Assembly: GCF_003696265.1 (NCBI RefSeq)
Contig: NZ_RFFH01000010.1
Location: 33,263 to 97,262 of the forward strand
Direction of reading: 5' to 3'
From: Nocardia stercoris
Lineage (GTDB): Bacteria > Actinomycetota > Actinomycetes > Mycobacteriales > Mycobacteriaceae
Length of the DNA stretch: 64,000 nt
The notes beneath the pieces are model-generated. The model worked only from the letters and a program-made list of their open reading frames with translations, made no database searches and was not told the origin of the DNA. The position numbers and the translations under genes were made by a program. How positions within the stretch are numbered: position 1 is the first letter of the stretch; each line of letters opens with the position of its first letter. This document shows positions 9,206 through 17,371 of the stretch, in pieces.

Positions 9206-9419
9206 GACACTGTCCTTCCGGCTGTTGGGGAATTCTCGGCGAGGTGTTTCGTCAGGGTACCCCGTCGTGCCGTAGATCGTGTGCCATATGGAAGTATCGG
9301 GCCGATCCGGACTCGTCGGTCATGGTCAATCTTGTACTGTCGCAGGAAGGATCGCCGCACGACCACCGACCGTTCGCTTACCGGCAGCGCCCGTGAGACG
9401 GGTTGTATGAGGAGCCAGT

Positions 9420-10220
9420 ATGTCCGCCGAGCCCAATACCGAAATACGCACCGACATCCCGCACTCCGCCAGAATCTGGAACTACTGGATGGGTGGCAGG
9501 GACAACTACGAAATCGACCGGGTGGTCGGTGACGCCAGCCTCGAGATCGACCCGGACATTGCCACCATGGCAATCGAGAGCCGCAAATATCTGATCCGGG
9601 CCGTCACCTACCTCGCCGAGTCCGCCGGAATCGCGCAGTTCCTCGATATCGGCACCGGGCTGCCCACACAGCGCAATACGCACGAGGCGGCGCAGGCGGT
9701 CGTTCCGGCCGCGCGGATCGTCTACGTCGACAACGATCCGCTGGTGCTCACCCACGCGCGGGCGCTGCTCAAGACCGACGCCGCCGCCAGCGGCGTCACC
9801 AAGTACGTCGAGGCCGACTACCACGAGCCCGAGAAGATCATCGCCGCCGCGCGCGAGGTGCTCGACTTCGAGCAGCCGATCGCGGTCATGTTCATGGGTG
9901 TGCTCGGGCACGCGCGGTCCTACGACGACCTGCTGCGGATCGTCCGCACGGTGCTGGCCGCGGTCCCCGCCGGCAGCTACCTCGTCTACTGGGACGGTAC
10001 GGTCGACAGCGAGGCCTATGCCACCCTGTGCGCGGAATACGCCAAATCGGGTGGGGTGCCGTATGTTCCGCGCACCCAGAAGGAACTCGCCGCGGTCTTC
10101 GACGGCCTGGACCTGCTCGAGCCCGGCTTCGGCCCGATCGTGTCCTGGGGCATCCCGGCCGACCAGCAGGAGGGCCTGCCCGAGATCGCCGCCTACGGTG
10201 GGGTGGCGCGCAAGCCCTGA
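9420..10220 (+). CDS. SAM-dependent methyltransferase (S-adenosyl methyltransferase family, DUF574-like)
   Basis: Protein of 266 residues with the actinobacterial family hallmarks: SARIWNYWMGGRDNYEIDR near the N-terminus, glycine-rich SAM-binding FLDIGTGLPTQ, the acidic post-II motif VYVDNDPLVLTHARALL, and VMFMGVLGH. This family (PF04672 type) is widespread in Streptomyces, Nocardia and mycobacteria and often linked to secondary metabolism; acceptors are mostly unknown. The ATG at 9420 follows a GAGGAG-like sequence. The gene converges on the LysR gene with a 28-bp overlap of coding ends. Confidence 0.9.
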   Translation: MSAEPNTEIRTDIPHSARIWNYWMGGRDNYEIDRVVGDASLEIDPDIATMAIESRKYLIRAVTYLAESAGIAQFLDIGTGLPTQRNTHEAAQAVVPAARIVYVDNDPLVLTHARALLKTDAAASGVTKYVEADYHEPEKIIAAAREVLDFEQPIAVMFMGVLGHARSYDDLLRIVRTVLAAVPAGSYLVYWDGTVDSEAYATLCAEYAKSGGVPYVPRTQKELAAVFDGLDLLEPGFGPIVSWGIPADQQEGLPEIAAYGGVARKP

Positions 10221-11142
10221 CGCGCCCAGGTCGGCAGCCAGATCTCGGTGTCGGCGGCGATGTCTCGCGTCGAGCGGAGAAACGCGCGCAGGGTGGCCAG
10301 CGCGGGATGCGGATTGCCGGTGCGCCAGATGATCGACATCGGGTACACCGGTGCCGGGTCGCGGACCGGAATGCGCCGCAGGTCGTAGCGGTCCGGCCAC
10401 AGATACCGGGTGCCCGCGCCGATCAGGGTTGCCAGCTCGGCGGATTCGGCGATCTCGTCCAGCAGCGACTCCTTGGCGAAAACGGGTCCGACGGTGTCGA
10501 TGGTGAATCCGAAGGCCGAGGTGAGCGCCCGGTAGTAGTCGGCCACTTCGCCGCGCGCCGGCAGTCCGGGCATCCGGATCGGGTACCCGGCCAGCTCCGC
10601 CGGTGTGACCGCGGGGCGATCGGCCAACGGGTGCCGGGGACCGACGAGCAACTCGTGGTGTTCGTCGAACGCTCGTGCGGCACTCAGGGTGCCGGGCAGC
10701 CGATGGTGGGCCGGGACGGCGTGGAAGGTGGCGTCGATCGCGCCGGCGTCGACGGCGGCACCGGCCGCGTCCAGGTCGGCGTCCGACAGGGTGACGACGT
10801 CGAGTGCGATCCCGGGGTGCCGGCGATGGAAGTTCTGCAGCAGCACCGAGGTACCGATCCGCCGTGCGACCACGTCCACCCGCAGCGCGCGCCGACCGGG
10901 ACGCACGGCGGCCGCGGCGCGATCCGCAACAGTTCCCGGGCATGGGGGAGGAACGCGTGCCCGTCGGCGGTGAGTTCGATCCCGCGGGGAGTCCGGACGA
11001 ACAAGCGGACGTCGAGAGAGCTCTCCAGTGCCGCAATACGTTTGGAGACCGCCTGCTGGGTGACCGACAGCAGCGCGGCGGCCTCGGAGAACTGGCCTTC
11101 GTCGGCTGCGGCGACGAAGGTGCGCACGGCGACGAGGTCCAC
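10193..11142 (-). pseudogene. LysR-family transcriptional regulator, interrupted by one-base frameshift
   Basis: The N-terminal part (11142 to about 10920, GTG start) is a typical LysR winged HTH: DLVAVRTFVAAADEGQFSEAAALL, TQQAVSKRIAALE and LFVRTPRG. The effector-binding domain is in another frame, from about 10915 to 10193 (RPGRRALRVDVV, then GIALDVVTLSDADLDAAGAA). The frames join between 10911 and 10922, where one base is missing; the repaired protein is about 316 residues, normal for the family. Both halves look conserved, so either a sequencing error or a recent inactivation. It is divergent from an MFS transporter, a common LysR target, and a palindrome lies in the shared promoter. Confidence 0.82.
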
Positions 11143-11160
11143 GCGGAACAGCCTACGGGT

Positions 11161-11175
11161 ACAACCTAGGGTTGT
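11161..11175. promoter_or_regulatory. Palindrome, candidate LysR autoregulatory site
   Basis: ACAACC-TAG-GGTTGT is a perfect 6-bp inverted repeat with a 3-bp centre, 19 bases upstream of the LysR GTG and 90 bases upstream of the divergent MFS start. Position and size suit a LysR-type recognition site controlling both genes. Confidence 0.5.
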
Positions 11176-11265
11176 GGCTCGCCGCCGAATCGGTTGTTCG
11201 ACCGCGCTGCCCGCGCTCTGCTTCGATAACAGCCGATTCACCGTGGGCGAGCGAGGCGGAGGTAC

Positions 11266-12513
11266 ATGGTGGCGGAGGGCAGACGATCCCTGGGCCGGCG
11301 GTTCGGCTGGTTGTGGGCGGCCTACGCGGTCAGCGCCTACGGCTCCGGGCTCGGGTTCGGCGCCCTGCCGCTGATCGCCGTGCTGGCGCTGCACGCGGAG
11401 CCGGGACAGGTGGCCGCGCTGTCGGCGATCGGGCCGGCGGTCGGTGCGCTCGTCGCGGTGCCGCTCGGCCCGTGGGTGGAGTTCCGCGGTAAGCGGCCGG
11501 TGCTGATCGCCATGGATCTGGTGCGATTCGCGGCCATGCTGTCGATCCCGCTCGCGTACGCCTGCGGTCGGCTGGGATTCGTACAGCTGCTGGTGGTCTC
11601 GGCCGTGGTCGCGGCGGCGAAGATCGCGTTCAACGCGGCCAGTGGCGCTTACCTGAAAAGCCTTGTGCCCGAGGGTGATCTGCTCGTCGCGAACGCGCGG
11701 TTCGAGTCGACGACGTGGAGTTCGATCGCGATCGGCCCGCCGCTGGGCGGGGCGGCGATCGGTCTGTTCGGGCCGGTGGTCACCGTCGCGGCCGACGCGC
11801 TGAGCTACCTGCTCTCGGCAGCGGCGATATTCGCGATCCGCGGCGGGGAGCAGTCGCCGCGGCCCGCCGAACGGCGGCGGCTGCGCGTCCCGGACCTGTT
11901 CGACGGCTGGCGGTATCTGCTGGGCCACCCCGGACTGCGGGCCCTCTACCTCAACGCGCTGCTGGTGAACGGGCTGATCATGGCCACCGAGCCGCTGCTG
12001 GCCGTAGTGCTGCTGCGCGAACTCCGTTTCCCCCCATGGCAATACGGGCTCGCGTTCGCGGCGCCGTGCCTCGGCGGGCTGGCCGGATCCCGGCTGGCCC
12101 CGCGGGTGGTGGCCCGCTTCGGGACGCATCGGACGCTGCGGACGGTCGGCACGCTGCGGGTGATCCCGCTGCTGGGGCTCGCGTTCGTGCCACCGGGTAT
12201 CGCCGGGCTGCTGACGGTGATCGTCGTCGAACTCGCGATCATCGTCAGTATGAGCCTGTACAACCCGGTTTCGGCTACCTATCGCCTCGAGCAGACCGCC
12301 ACGGACCGGGTGGCCCGCACCCTGTCGGCATGGTCGATCGGCACCAGCGCCGCCATCGCCGCACTGAGCGCGCTCGGCGGGCTGCTGGCGGACGTGACCA
12401 GCCCCCGCACCGCGCTCGCGGTCGCCGGACTGCTCATCCTCGCCAGTCCGCTGCTGCTGCCGCGCCGCGCGACACCGGCAGCCGAACCCGAATTCGCCGC
12501 AGCGCGGCAGTGA
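11266..12513 (+). CDS. MFS transporter
   Basis: Integral membrane protein of 415 residues with about 12 hydrophobic segments and short loops, of the drug-efflux/EntS-like type without a large central insertion. It starts with GRRFGWLWAAYAVSAYGSGLGFGALPL and has the loop PLGPWVEFRGKRPVL, matching the MFS motif A position between helices 2 and 3. The start has a strong GGAGG six bases upstream. Divergent from a LysR gene, which probably controls it. Substrate unknown; efflux of a small hydrophobic compound is an inference from family and context. Confidence 0.88.
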   Translation: MVAEGRRSLGRRFGWLWAAYAVSAYGSGLGFGALPLIAVLALHAEPGQVAALSAIGPAVGALVAVPLGPWVEFRGKRPVLIAMDLVRFAAMLSIPLAYACGRLGFVQLLVVSAVVAAAKIAFNAASGAYLKSLVPEGDLLVANARFESTTWSSIAIGPPLGGAAIGLFGPVVTVAADALSYLLSAAAIFAIRGGEQSPRPAERRRLRVPDLFDGWRYLLGHPGLRALYLNALLVNGLIMATEPLLAVVLLRELRFPPWQYGLAFAAPCLGGLAGSRLAPRVVARFGTHRTLRTVGTLRVIPLLGLAFVPPGIAGLLTVIVVELAIIVSMSLYNPVSATYRLEQTATDRVARTLSAWSIGTSAAIAALSALGGLLADVTSPRTALAVAGLLILASPLLLPRRATPAAEPEFAAARQ

Positions 12514-12692
12514 TCAGCCGATCGTGCGCTGCGCGCCACCGAGCGACATGGACGGCACCGTCCGGATCGAGCAACCCTCCGGCGCGGGCTGTCCCGCCGG
12601 GCGGTCATCGACCCGCCGCGTGGCCGCGGGGATAGCGGCGACCTCGAGACCGGGTTGTTCGCTGAGTTCGTCCCGCGGCAGACGGGGCGCGC

Positions 12693-13955
12693 CTACGGCA
12701 GTTGCCCGAACAGTGTGACGCCGAGCAGCTGCACCACCCGGGGCTGTGGGCAGATCCCGTCGTCGCCGAAGACCCGGCCCAGTCCGATGACCAGGCCGAA
12801 CGCCGCGTGGACCAGAATGCGGGCCTGCCCGATCGTCAATTCGGGTCGGACCGCGACCACCAGCTTGGCCCACTCCGCCACCACCTGGTGCTGTAGGTGC
12901 CGCAGCGTCGCGCGGTCCTCGGGGTCGACGTGGCTGAATTCGGAGTAGTACACGTAGGTGAGCGCCCGGTCCTCGAACGACCCGGCGACATAGAGCTCGA
13001 TCAGGGTGGACAGCGCGTCCGCGGGGGTCGACGCCGCGGCCACCGCGGGCCCGATCGCGCCCGACACCCGGTCGCCGGCCCGCCGGAACGCTGCCGCGAG
13101 CAGAGTGCTCTTGCTGCGGTAGTAGCGGTATACGGCGGACGCCGCCGACAGGTCCGCGGCGGACGCGATATCCTCCATGCTGACGTTCGCGTAGCCGCGA
13201 TCCTTGAACAGGTCCACGGCTTTCTTCAGCAGCAGTTCGTGTTTGAACGATTCCGGGATCTCCACCGGCGGCGGTGGCTCGGGCGTCGAATCCACGGCGG
13301 GCAGATCGGTGCGGATCAGGGCCCAGCTCGTCGACTTCAGCAGCTGGGTCAGCGGTTTCGCCGGGATGGTGGTGTGGTGGTCACCGATGCTGCTGATCAC
13401 GCTGAAGATCGCGACCGCGCGCACCGCGCGGTCGTGGCCGTCGAGTTCCGGGCGCAGTTCGCCGATCAGGCGGCGCAGCGCGGTGGTGGCGGCCGCGAAC
13501 TGCTCGTCCATGGCCTTGCGGTCGGCGCGCTCGAGGTAGCGCTGCTCCCAGCGCGCCAGCGCGACCGTTGTCCGGTTGGCGAGCATGGTGGCGATTGTCG
13601 CGGACAGCACGTGGTCGATCCGCTGCTGCGGGGTCCAGGCGGCGGCCTCCTCGGGCAGCACCGTCGCCGCCAGATTCACCTCGGCCAGCCGCTGCAGTTC
13701 CTCCCGGAACAGCGCGTACTTGCTCGGATAGTGGCGGTACAGCGCGGCCGAACTGATGCCCAGGCGGCCGGCGATGTCCTCCATGCTGACCCCGTGATAG
13801 CCGGAGCTGCCGAAGGCCGCCGCGGCCTCCGCGGCGATCTGGGCCCGGCGGTTCTTGGGGCGGCGGCGGACCACGCGCTGCTCGCCGTTTGCCGGGGAGC
13901 GGCGCCGGCCCACGGTCCCCGCGCTGCGACCGCCCTCGACATCCATGTCTGTCAT
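12693..13955 (-). CDS. Tandem TetR-family regulator (Mce3R-like, two HTH domains)
   Basis: 420 residues containing two complete TetR modules in one chain. The first HTH is at about residues 37-82 (GVSMEDIAGRLGISSAALYRHY), the second at about 235-280 (NVSMEDIASAADLS, AVYRYYRSKSTLL), each followed by a helical ligand/dimer region. Ordinary TetR proteins are about 200 residues with one HTH; a double arrangement is known for M. tuberculosis Mce3R, the repressor of mce3. Here the gene lies 40 bp downstream of the last mce operon gene on the same strand, so it is probably co-transcribed with, and regulates, that operon. A Pro-rich linker (STPEPPPPVEIPES) separates the two halves. Confidence 0.88.
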   Translation of the reverse strand: MTDMDVEGGRSAGTVGRRRSPANGEQRVVRRRPKNRRAQIAAEAAAAFGSSGYHGVSMEDIAGRLGISSAALYRHYPSKYALFREELQRLAEVNLAATVLPEEAAAWTPQQRIDHVLSATIATMLANRTTVALARWEQRYLERADRKAMDEQFAAATTALRRLIGELRPELDGHDRAVRAVAIFSVISSIGDHHTTIPAKPLTQLLKSTSWALIRTDLPAVDSTPEPPPPVEIPESFKHELLLKKAVDLFKDRGYANVSMEDIASAADLSAASAVYRYYRSKSTLLAAAFRRAGDRVSGAIGPAVAAASTPADALSTLIELYVAGSFEDRALTYVYYSEFSHVDPEDRATLRHLQHQVVAEWAKLVVAVRPELTIGQARILVHAAFGLVIGLGRVFGDDGICPQPRVVQLLGVTLFGQLP

Positions 13956-13995
13956 CGTAGCGACCTGGTGAAATGTGGCCGAATCGCTGCCGCGC

Positions 13996-14985
13996 TCACC
14001 GCTGGTTCAGCGCGGCCAACGGGGAGTCGACCTTGTTCACCAGCCACCGCCCACCGGCGCGCTGCAACCGCATCACCATCGACAGCTGACCGGGCTTGGG
14101 CTGGTTGTTCGTGCCGACGCTGGTGATGGTCTGCCCGATCACCACGATCGCCTCCGCCGAGTCGGTATCGCCGGTACGGACGGCGCACTGCACGTCGGTG
14201 ACCTTCGACACCACCTGTCCGGCGGTCAGCACATCGCGCAGATCCTTACTGGTGGAATCGAACTGGGTCTTCCAGTCGCCGGTGGCGCCCGCCAGCACCG
14301 CGCCGAAATAGGCGTCGAGGTTCTTGGCGTCGTAGGTCGCCAGAGTCGGCGCGTACTTGCAGGCCGCGGCCTGGGCGTCGTCGTGCGCGGCCAGCAGGTC
14401 CCGATTGTGCTTGTTCTGCACGAACAGGATGACCGAGGTGCACAGTGCCGCGCCGAGCAGCAGGGCGACGGCGGCGCGGGCGGCCAGCGCACGGGACTTG
14501 GGGGAGCCCGGGAGCGTGAACCGGCGCGTCGACCCGGTTGCCGGACCGTCGGACGGGGCTGCCGGATCGTCCGCGACCGGGTCGGACTGCGCCGCGGTTT
14601 CGGCGCCGGAACTGGTCGCCCCGTCCGAGTTCGCCTGGTCGGCAACGGAATTCGGCTGCGCGGCGGCAACGCTCGCCGATCCGCCGGGTTCAACGGAGCC
14701 CGAATCGGGCTGGGCTACGGCGGCGGTCGAGCCGGTGGCGGCGGTGGCTTCGGCCGCATCGCTCACTGATCCGCCGGCGTCGGCGGACCCCGAATCGGGC
14801 TGGGCTACGGCGTCGGTCGAGGTAGGGTCGGCCGTTTCGCTCGCCGAGTTGCCTGGGGCGTCGGAACCCGGCGGCCGTCCACTCGCCGTCGGCGCCACGG
14901 AATCGGTCGTGGCGGAACGGGTCTCGGACGTGTCGGTGTCCGGATTCGCGGTGACGGTGCCGGCCGGGCTTGCGGTGTTGCTCAT
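13996..14985 (-). CDS. Mce-associated membrane protein
   Basis: 329 residues. The first about 165 are low-complexity Ala/Ser/Asp/Gly/Thr-rich and probably disordered, with a 30-residue duplication (DNA period 90 bp, about 14671-14850) containing AVAQPDSGS twice. A single transmembrane helix follows (ALAARAAVALLLGAALCTSVILF), then a SnoaL/NTF2-like outer domain of about 140 residues ending near the C-terminus with WLVNKVDSPLAALNQR, typical of mce-associated (Mam) proteins that stabilise Mce complexes. The ATG at 14985 leaves 11 bp after the mceF stop. The open frame extends upstream into mceF but that part is a shadow. Confidence 0.85.
   Translation of the reverse strand: MSNTASPAGTVTANPDTDTSETRSATTDSVAPTASGRPPGSDAPGNSASETADPTSTDAVAQPDSGSADAGGSVSDAAEATAATGSTAAVAQPDSGSVEPGGSASVAAAQPNSVADQANSDGATSSGAETAAQSDPVADDPAAPSDGPATGSTRRFTLPGSPKSRALAARAAVALLLGAALCTSVILFVQNKHNRDLLAAHDDAQAAACKYAPTLATYDAKNLDAYFGAVLAGATGDWKTQFDSTSKDLRDVLTAGQVVSKVTDVQCAVRTGDTDSAEAIVVIGQTITSVGTNNQPKPGQLSMVMRLQRAGGRWLVNKVDSPLAALNQR
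14671..14850. repeat. 90-bp imperfect tandem duplication
   Basis: The segment beginning CGAATCGGGCTGGGCTACGG occurs at 14701 and again at 14791, a period of 90 bp that keeps frame. It duplicates about 30 residues of the disordered N-terminus of the Mce-associated protein; a third, shorter relic (AAQPNS) adjoins it. Confidence 0.65.
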
Positions 14986-14996
14986 GGTGTTCGTTC

Positions 14997-16238
14997 CTAT
15001 CGGGCGGGGACTGCGGGGACGGAGAGTTCGTTGCCGGTCACACCCGGTGGGGGACCGGCGCCGTCGTCCCCGGCGGGGCGCGGCGCGTTCGCGGAGCCAC
15101 GCACCTGCAGGGCCGGATCGGTGGTGACGCAGTAGTTGTAGAGCCGCACCCGGGTGTCGGTGGTGGCCAGCGTCGGGACGACCGGAATGGTGTCGTAGTC
15201 GCAGGTCGGGCGCGGCCACGGGTCCACCATGGTGAAGAAGCCGCCGTCGTGCGCCGGGACACCGAGGGCCTTGGCGCCGTCGCGCAGCGCCGGGAACAGG
15301 GCCTCGATCCCCGCCTGGTGCAGCTTCGCCGATTTGGTGATCGCCACGAAGTCGGTCACCAGATCGGTGATCGGGTCCTGGTTCTGGGAAATGAAGGTGC
15401 CCACCGTGTTCAAGTCGCCGGGACCGGTTTCGAGCAGGTGGCGCACCTCCTGATCGGCGGCCGCGGCCTGCTGGAACAGCGTGCTGCCCGCCCGGGTGAG
15501 GGTGGACAGGTCGGGCTGGGCGTGCGAGGTGGTCTCCGAGATCACCTCGAGGTTCTCCAGCAGCTGCTTGGTCTGCGGCAGGACCCCGGTCAGGCCGGCC
15601 ATCGCCCGGCTGATGCCGTCGATCAGGTCGCGCATCCGGTCCGGGCCGCCGCCCAGCGCCTTGTCCAGCTCGTCGATGATCACGTCCAGCCGCTGCGGAT
15701 TCAGGCCGGAGAACATGGCACTGGTGTCGGCGAGCACGGCCTGGATCGTCACCGGCACGCTGGTGTGGGCCCGGTCGATCACCGCGCCGTCGCGCAGGTA
15801 GGGGCCGGTGTCGGAGTCCGGCCGGAAGTCCAGGTACTGCTCACCGGCCGCGGACAGCCGCCCGACGTGGACCGTGCCGCCGACGGGAATCCTGGTGCCG
15901 CTGTCGATCTCGGCGACCGCGACAATGCCGTCGCCGGACACCCGGACAGCCGAGACTTCACCGACCCGGCTGCCCCGGAAGGTCACGTCCCGGCCCGGCG
16001 ACAGGCCGCCGGAGGCCGCCAGCTCGACGGTGACCGTGTAGCTGTGCCGGAACGGATTCCAGCGCAGTACAACGGTTCCCACATAGAGGCTGCCCGCCGC
16101 CAGCACCACCACCAGTCCGAGGTTGGCCACCACGATCCGGTGCCGCACCAGGCGCTGCCACAGCGGCGTCAGCAGCCGCAGCACCCGGTCGCCCGTGCCC
16201 AACAGATCGTCGGTGCGGCGTCGCAGTCGGTCCGTCAT
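14997..16238 (-). CDS. mceF: MCE family protein MceF
   Basis: 413-residue Mce subunit, last of six. It has an N-terminal cytoplasmic stretch, one membrane anchor (VVVANLGLVVVLAAGSLYVG), the MlaD/MCE domain (VTVELAASGGLSPGRDVTFRGSRVGEVSAVRV, then VDRLSAAGEQYLDFRP-like sequence), and a long helical second domain. Six Mce proteins together form the periplasm-spanning shuttle tube that delivers lipids to the YrbE permease. The start ATG at 16238 overlaps the mceE stop by four bases (ATGA), showing tight translational coupling. The C-terminus is Pro/Gly-rich. Confidence 0.9.
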   Translation of the reverse strand: MTDRLRRRTDDLLGTGDRVLRLLTPLWQRLVRHRIVVANLGLVVVLAAGSLYVGTVVLRWNPFRHSYTVTVELAASGGLSPGRDVTFRGSRVGEVSAVRVSGDGIVAVAEIDSGTRIPVGGTVHVGRLSAAGEQYLDFRPDSDTGPYLRDGAVIDRAHTSVPVTIQAVLADTSAMFSGLNPQRLDVIIDELDKALGGGPDRMRDLIDGISRAMAGLTGVLPQTKQLLENLEVISETTSHAQPDLSTLTRAGSTLFQQAAAADQEVRHLLETGPGDLNTVGTFISQNQDPITDLVTDFVAITKSAKLHQAGIEALFPALRDGAKALGVPAHDGGFFTMVDPWPRPTCDYDTIPVVPTLATTDTRVRLYNYCVTTDPALQVRGSANAPRPAGDDGAGPPPGVTGNELSVPAVPAR

Positions 16239-17371
16239 CGGTTCCCTCCTGATTGCTGCGGCGTGCCGTCGGGCGAATCCGGTTGCCGCGGTGGGCTGCC
16301 CAGCCGGCCCAGCACCTTGGCGATCACCTGGGCGAGGCTGCCCTGGAAGGCGCCCAGATCACCGAGGTCCGGCGGCCGGCTGCCCTTCGGGTCGGTGAGC
16401 GAACCCACGTCCAGATACGAGACGGTCGCCGCCACCGCCAGACTCGGGCCGCGCAGCGACGCCATCGCGCCCGGATAGACGGCGTCCAGGCCCTGCAGGG
16501 TGCCGGTCAGGTCGTCGCCCATGCCGGCGAATCCGGCCATCAGCTTCTGGATGCTGTCGAACAGGCCGACGAACTGCGGGCCCGTCGTGTCGGTGAAATC
16601 GCCGAGCGCCGTCATGGTCACCGCGATCTTGCGCAGCAGGTCGGCGATGCCCTGGTTGTTCTCGGCCAGCAGGCCGATCAGCTGCGGGAAATTGTCGGCG
16701 GCGGAGGCGAGTTCGGCCTTGTGCGCGGCGAGTTCGCCGGTCAGCGCGGACATCCCGCCCAGCGTGCGGTCGATATCGCCGGTGCGCTGGTTGAGCGCGG
16801 TGATCGCCTCGGTCAGCTCCTTCAGTAGGTCCTGGAACTGTGGGGCCCGCCCGGACAGCATCGAGTCCAGGTCCGAGGTGATCCGCCCGGCCTGCTCCAG
16901 CCCACCGCCGTTGAGCAACAACGACATCGACATCATCAGCTGCTCGACCGAGGCCGCGGTGGCGGTGTGGTCGGTGCCGATGGTGTCGCCGGCGCGCAGC
17001 GGCTCGCCCGCGTTCGCCTTCGACGGCAGGGTCATGGCCACGAACACATCGCCCAGTGGGGTGGCCTGCCGCAGTTCGGCGGTGGTGCCGCGCGGCAGCA
17101 CGATGTCGTGCCGGATCTCCATGGTGATGTCGGCGACGAAGTCCGCGGAGCTGATCTCGGTGACCACCCCGATATCGGTGCCGCCGATCTTCACGTGCGC
17201 GCGCTCGGGCAGGTTGAGCGCGTCTCGGAACGCCGCGTGGATGGTGTAGCCGGGCCCGCCGATACCGGGCTCGGGCATCGGCAGATTGCTCGCGGTGACC
17301 GTGCAGCCGGAGACCGCCACCACCGCGACCGTCGAACCGAGGGCGGCGAGAAGCCTTGTGCAGCCGATCAT
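16235..17371 (-). CDS. mceE: MCE family lipoprotein MceE (LprK-type)
   Basis: 378 residues with a lipoprotein signal: hydrophobic segment followed by VSGC, Cys23 being the lipidation site. An MCE domain follows (GGPGYTIHAAFRDALNLPERAHVKIGGTDIGVV), then helical Mce repeats. In known mce operons the fifth protein is the lipoprotein, which matches this position. ATGA-type overlaps join it to mceD upstream and mceF downstream. Confidence 0.9.
   Translation of the reverse strand: MIGCTRLLAALGSTVAVVAVSGCTVTASNLPMPEPGIGGPGYTIHAAFRDALNLPERAHVKIGGTDIGVVTEISSADFVADITMEIRHDIVLPRGTTAELRQATPLGDVFVAMTLPSKANAGEPLRAGDTIGTDHTATAASVEQLMMSMSLLLNGGGLEQAGRITSDLDSMLSGRAPQFQDLLKELTEAITALNQRTGDIDRTLGGMSALTGELAAHKAELASAADNFPQLIGLLAENNQGIADLLRKIAVTMTALGDFTDTTGPQFVGLFDSIQKLMAGFAGMGDDLTGTLQGLDAVYPGAMASLRGPSLAVAATVSYLDVGSLTDPKGSRPPDLGDLGAFQGSLAQVIAKVLGRLGSPPRQPDSPDGTPQQSGGNR

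Noticed and set aside
12514..12692. 64-codon plus ORF after the MFS gene
   Set aside because: Overlaps the end of the tandem TetR gene in shadow frame and has no ribosome site.
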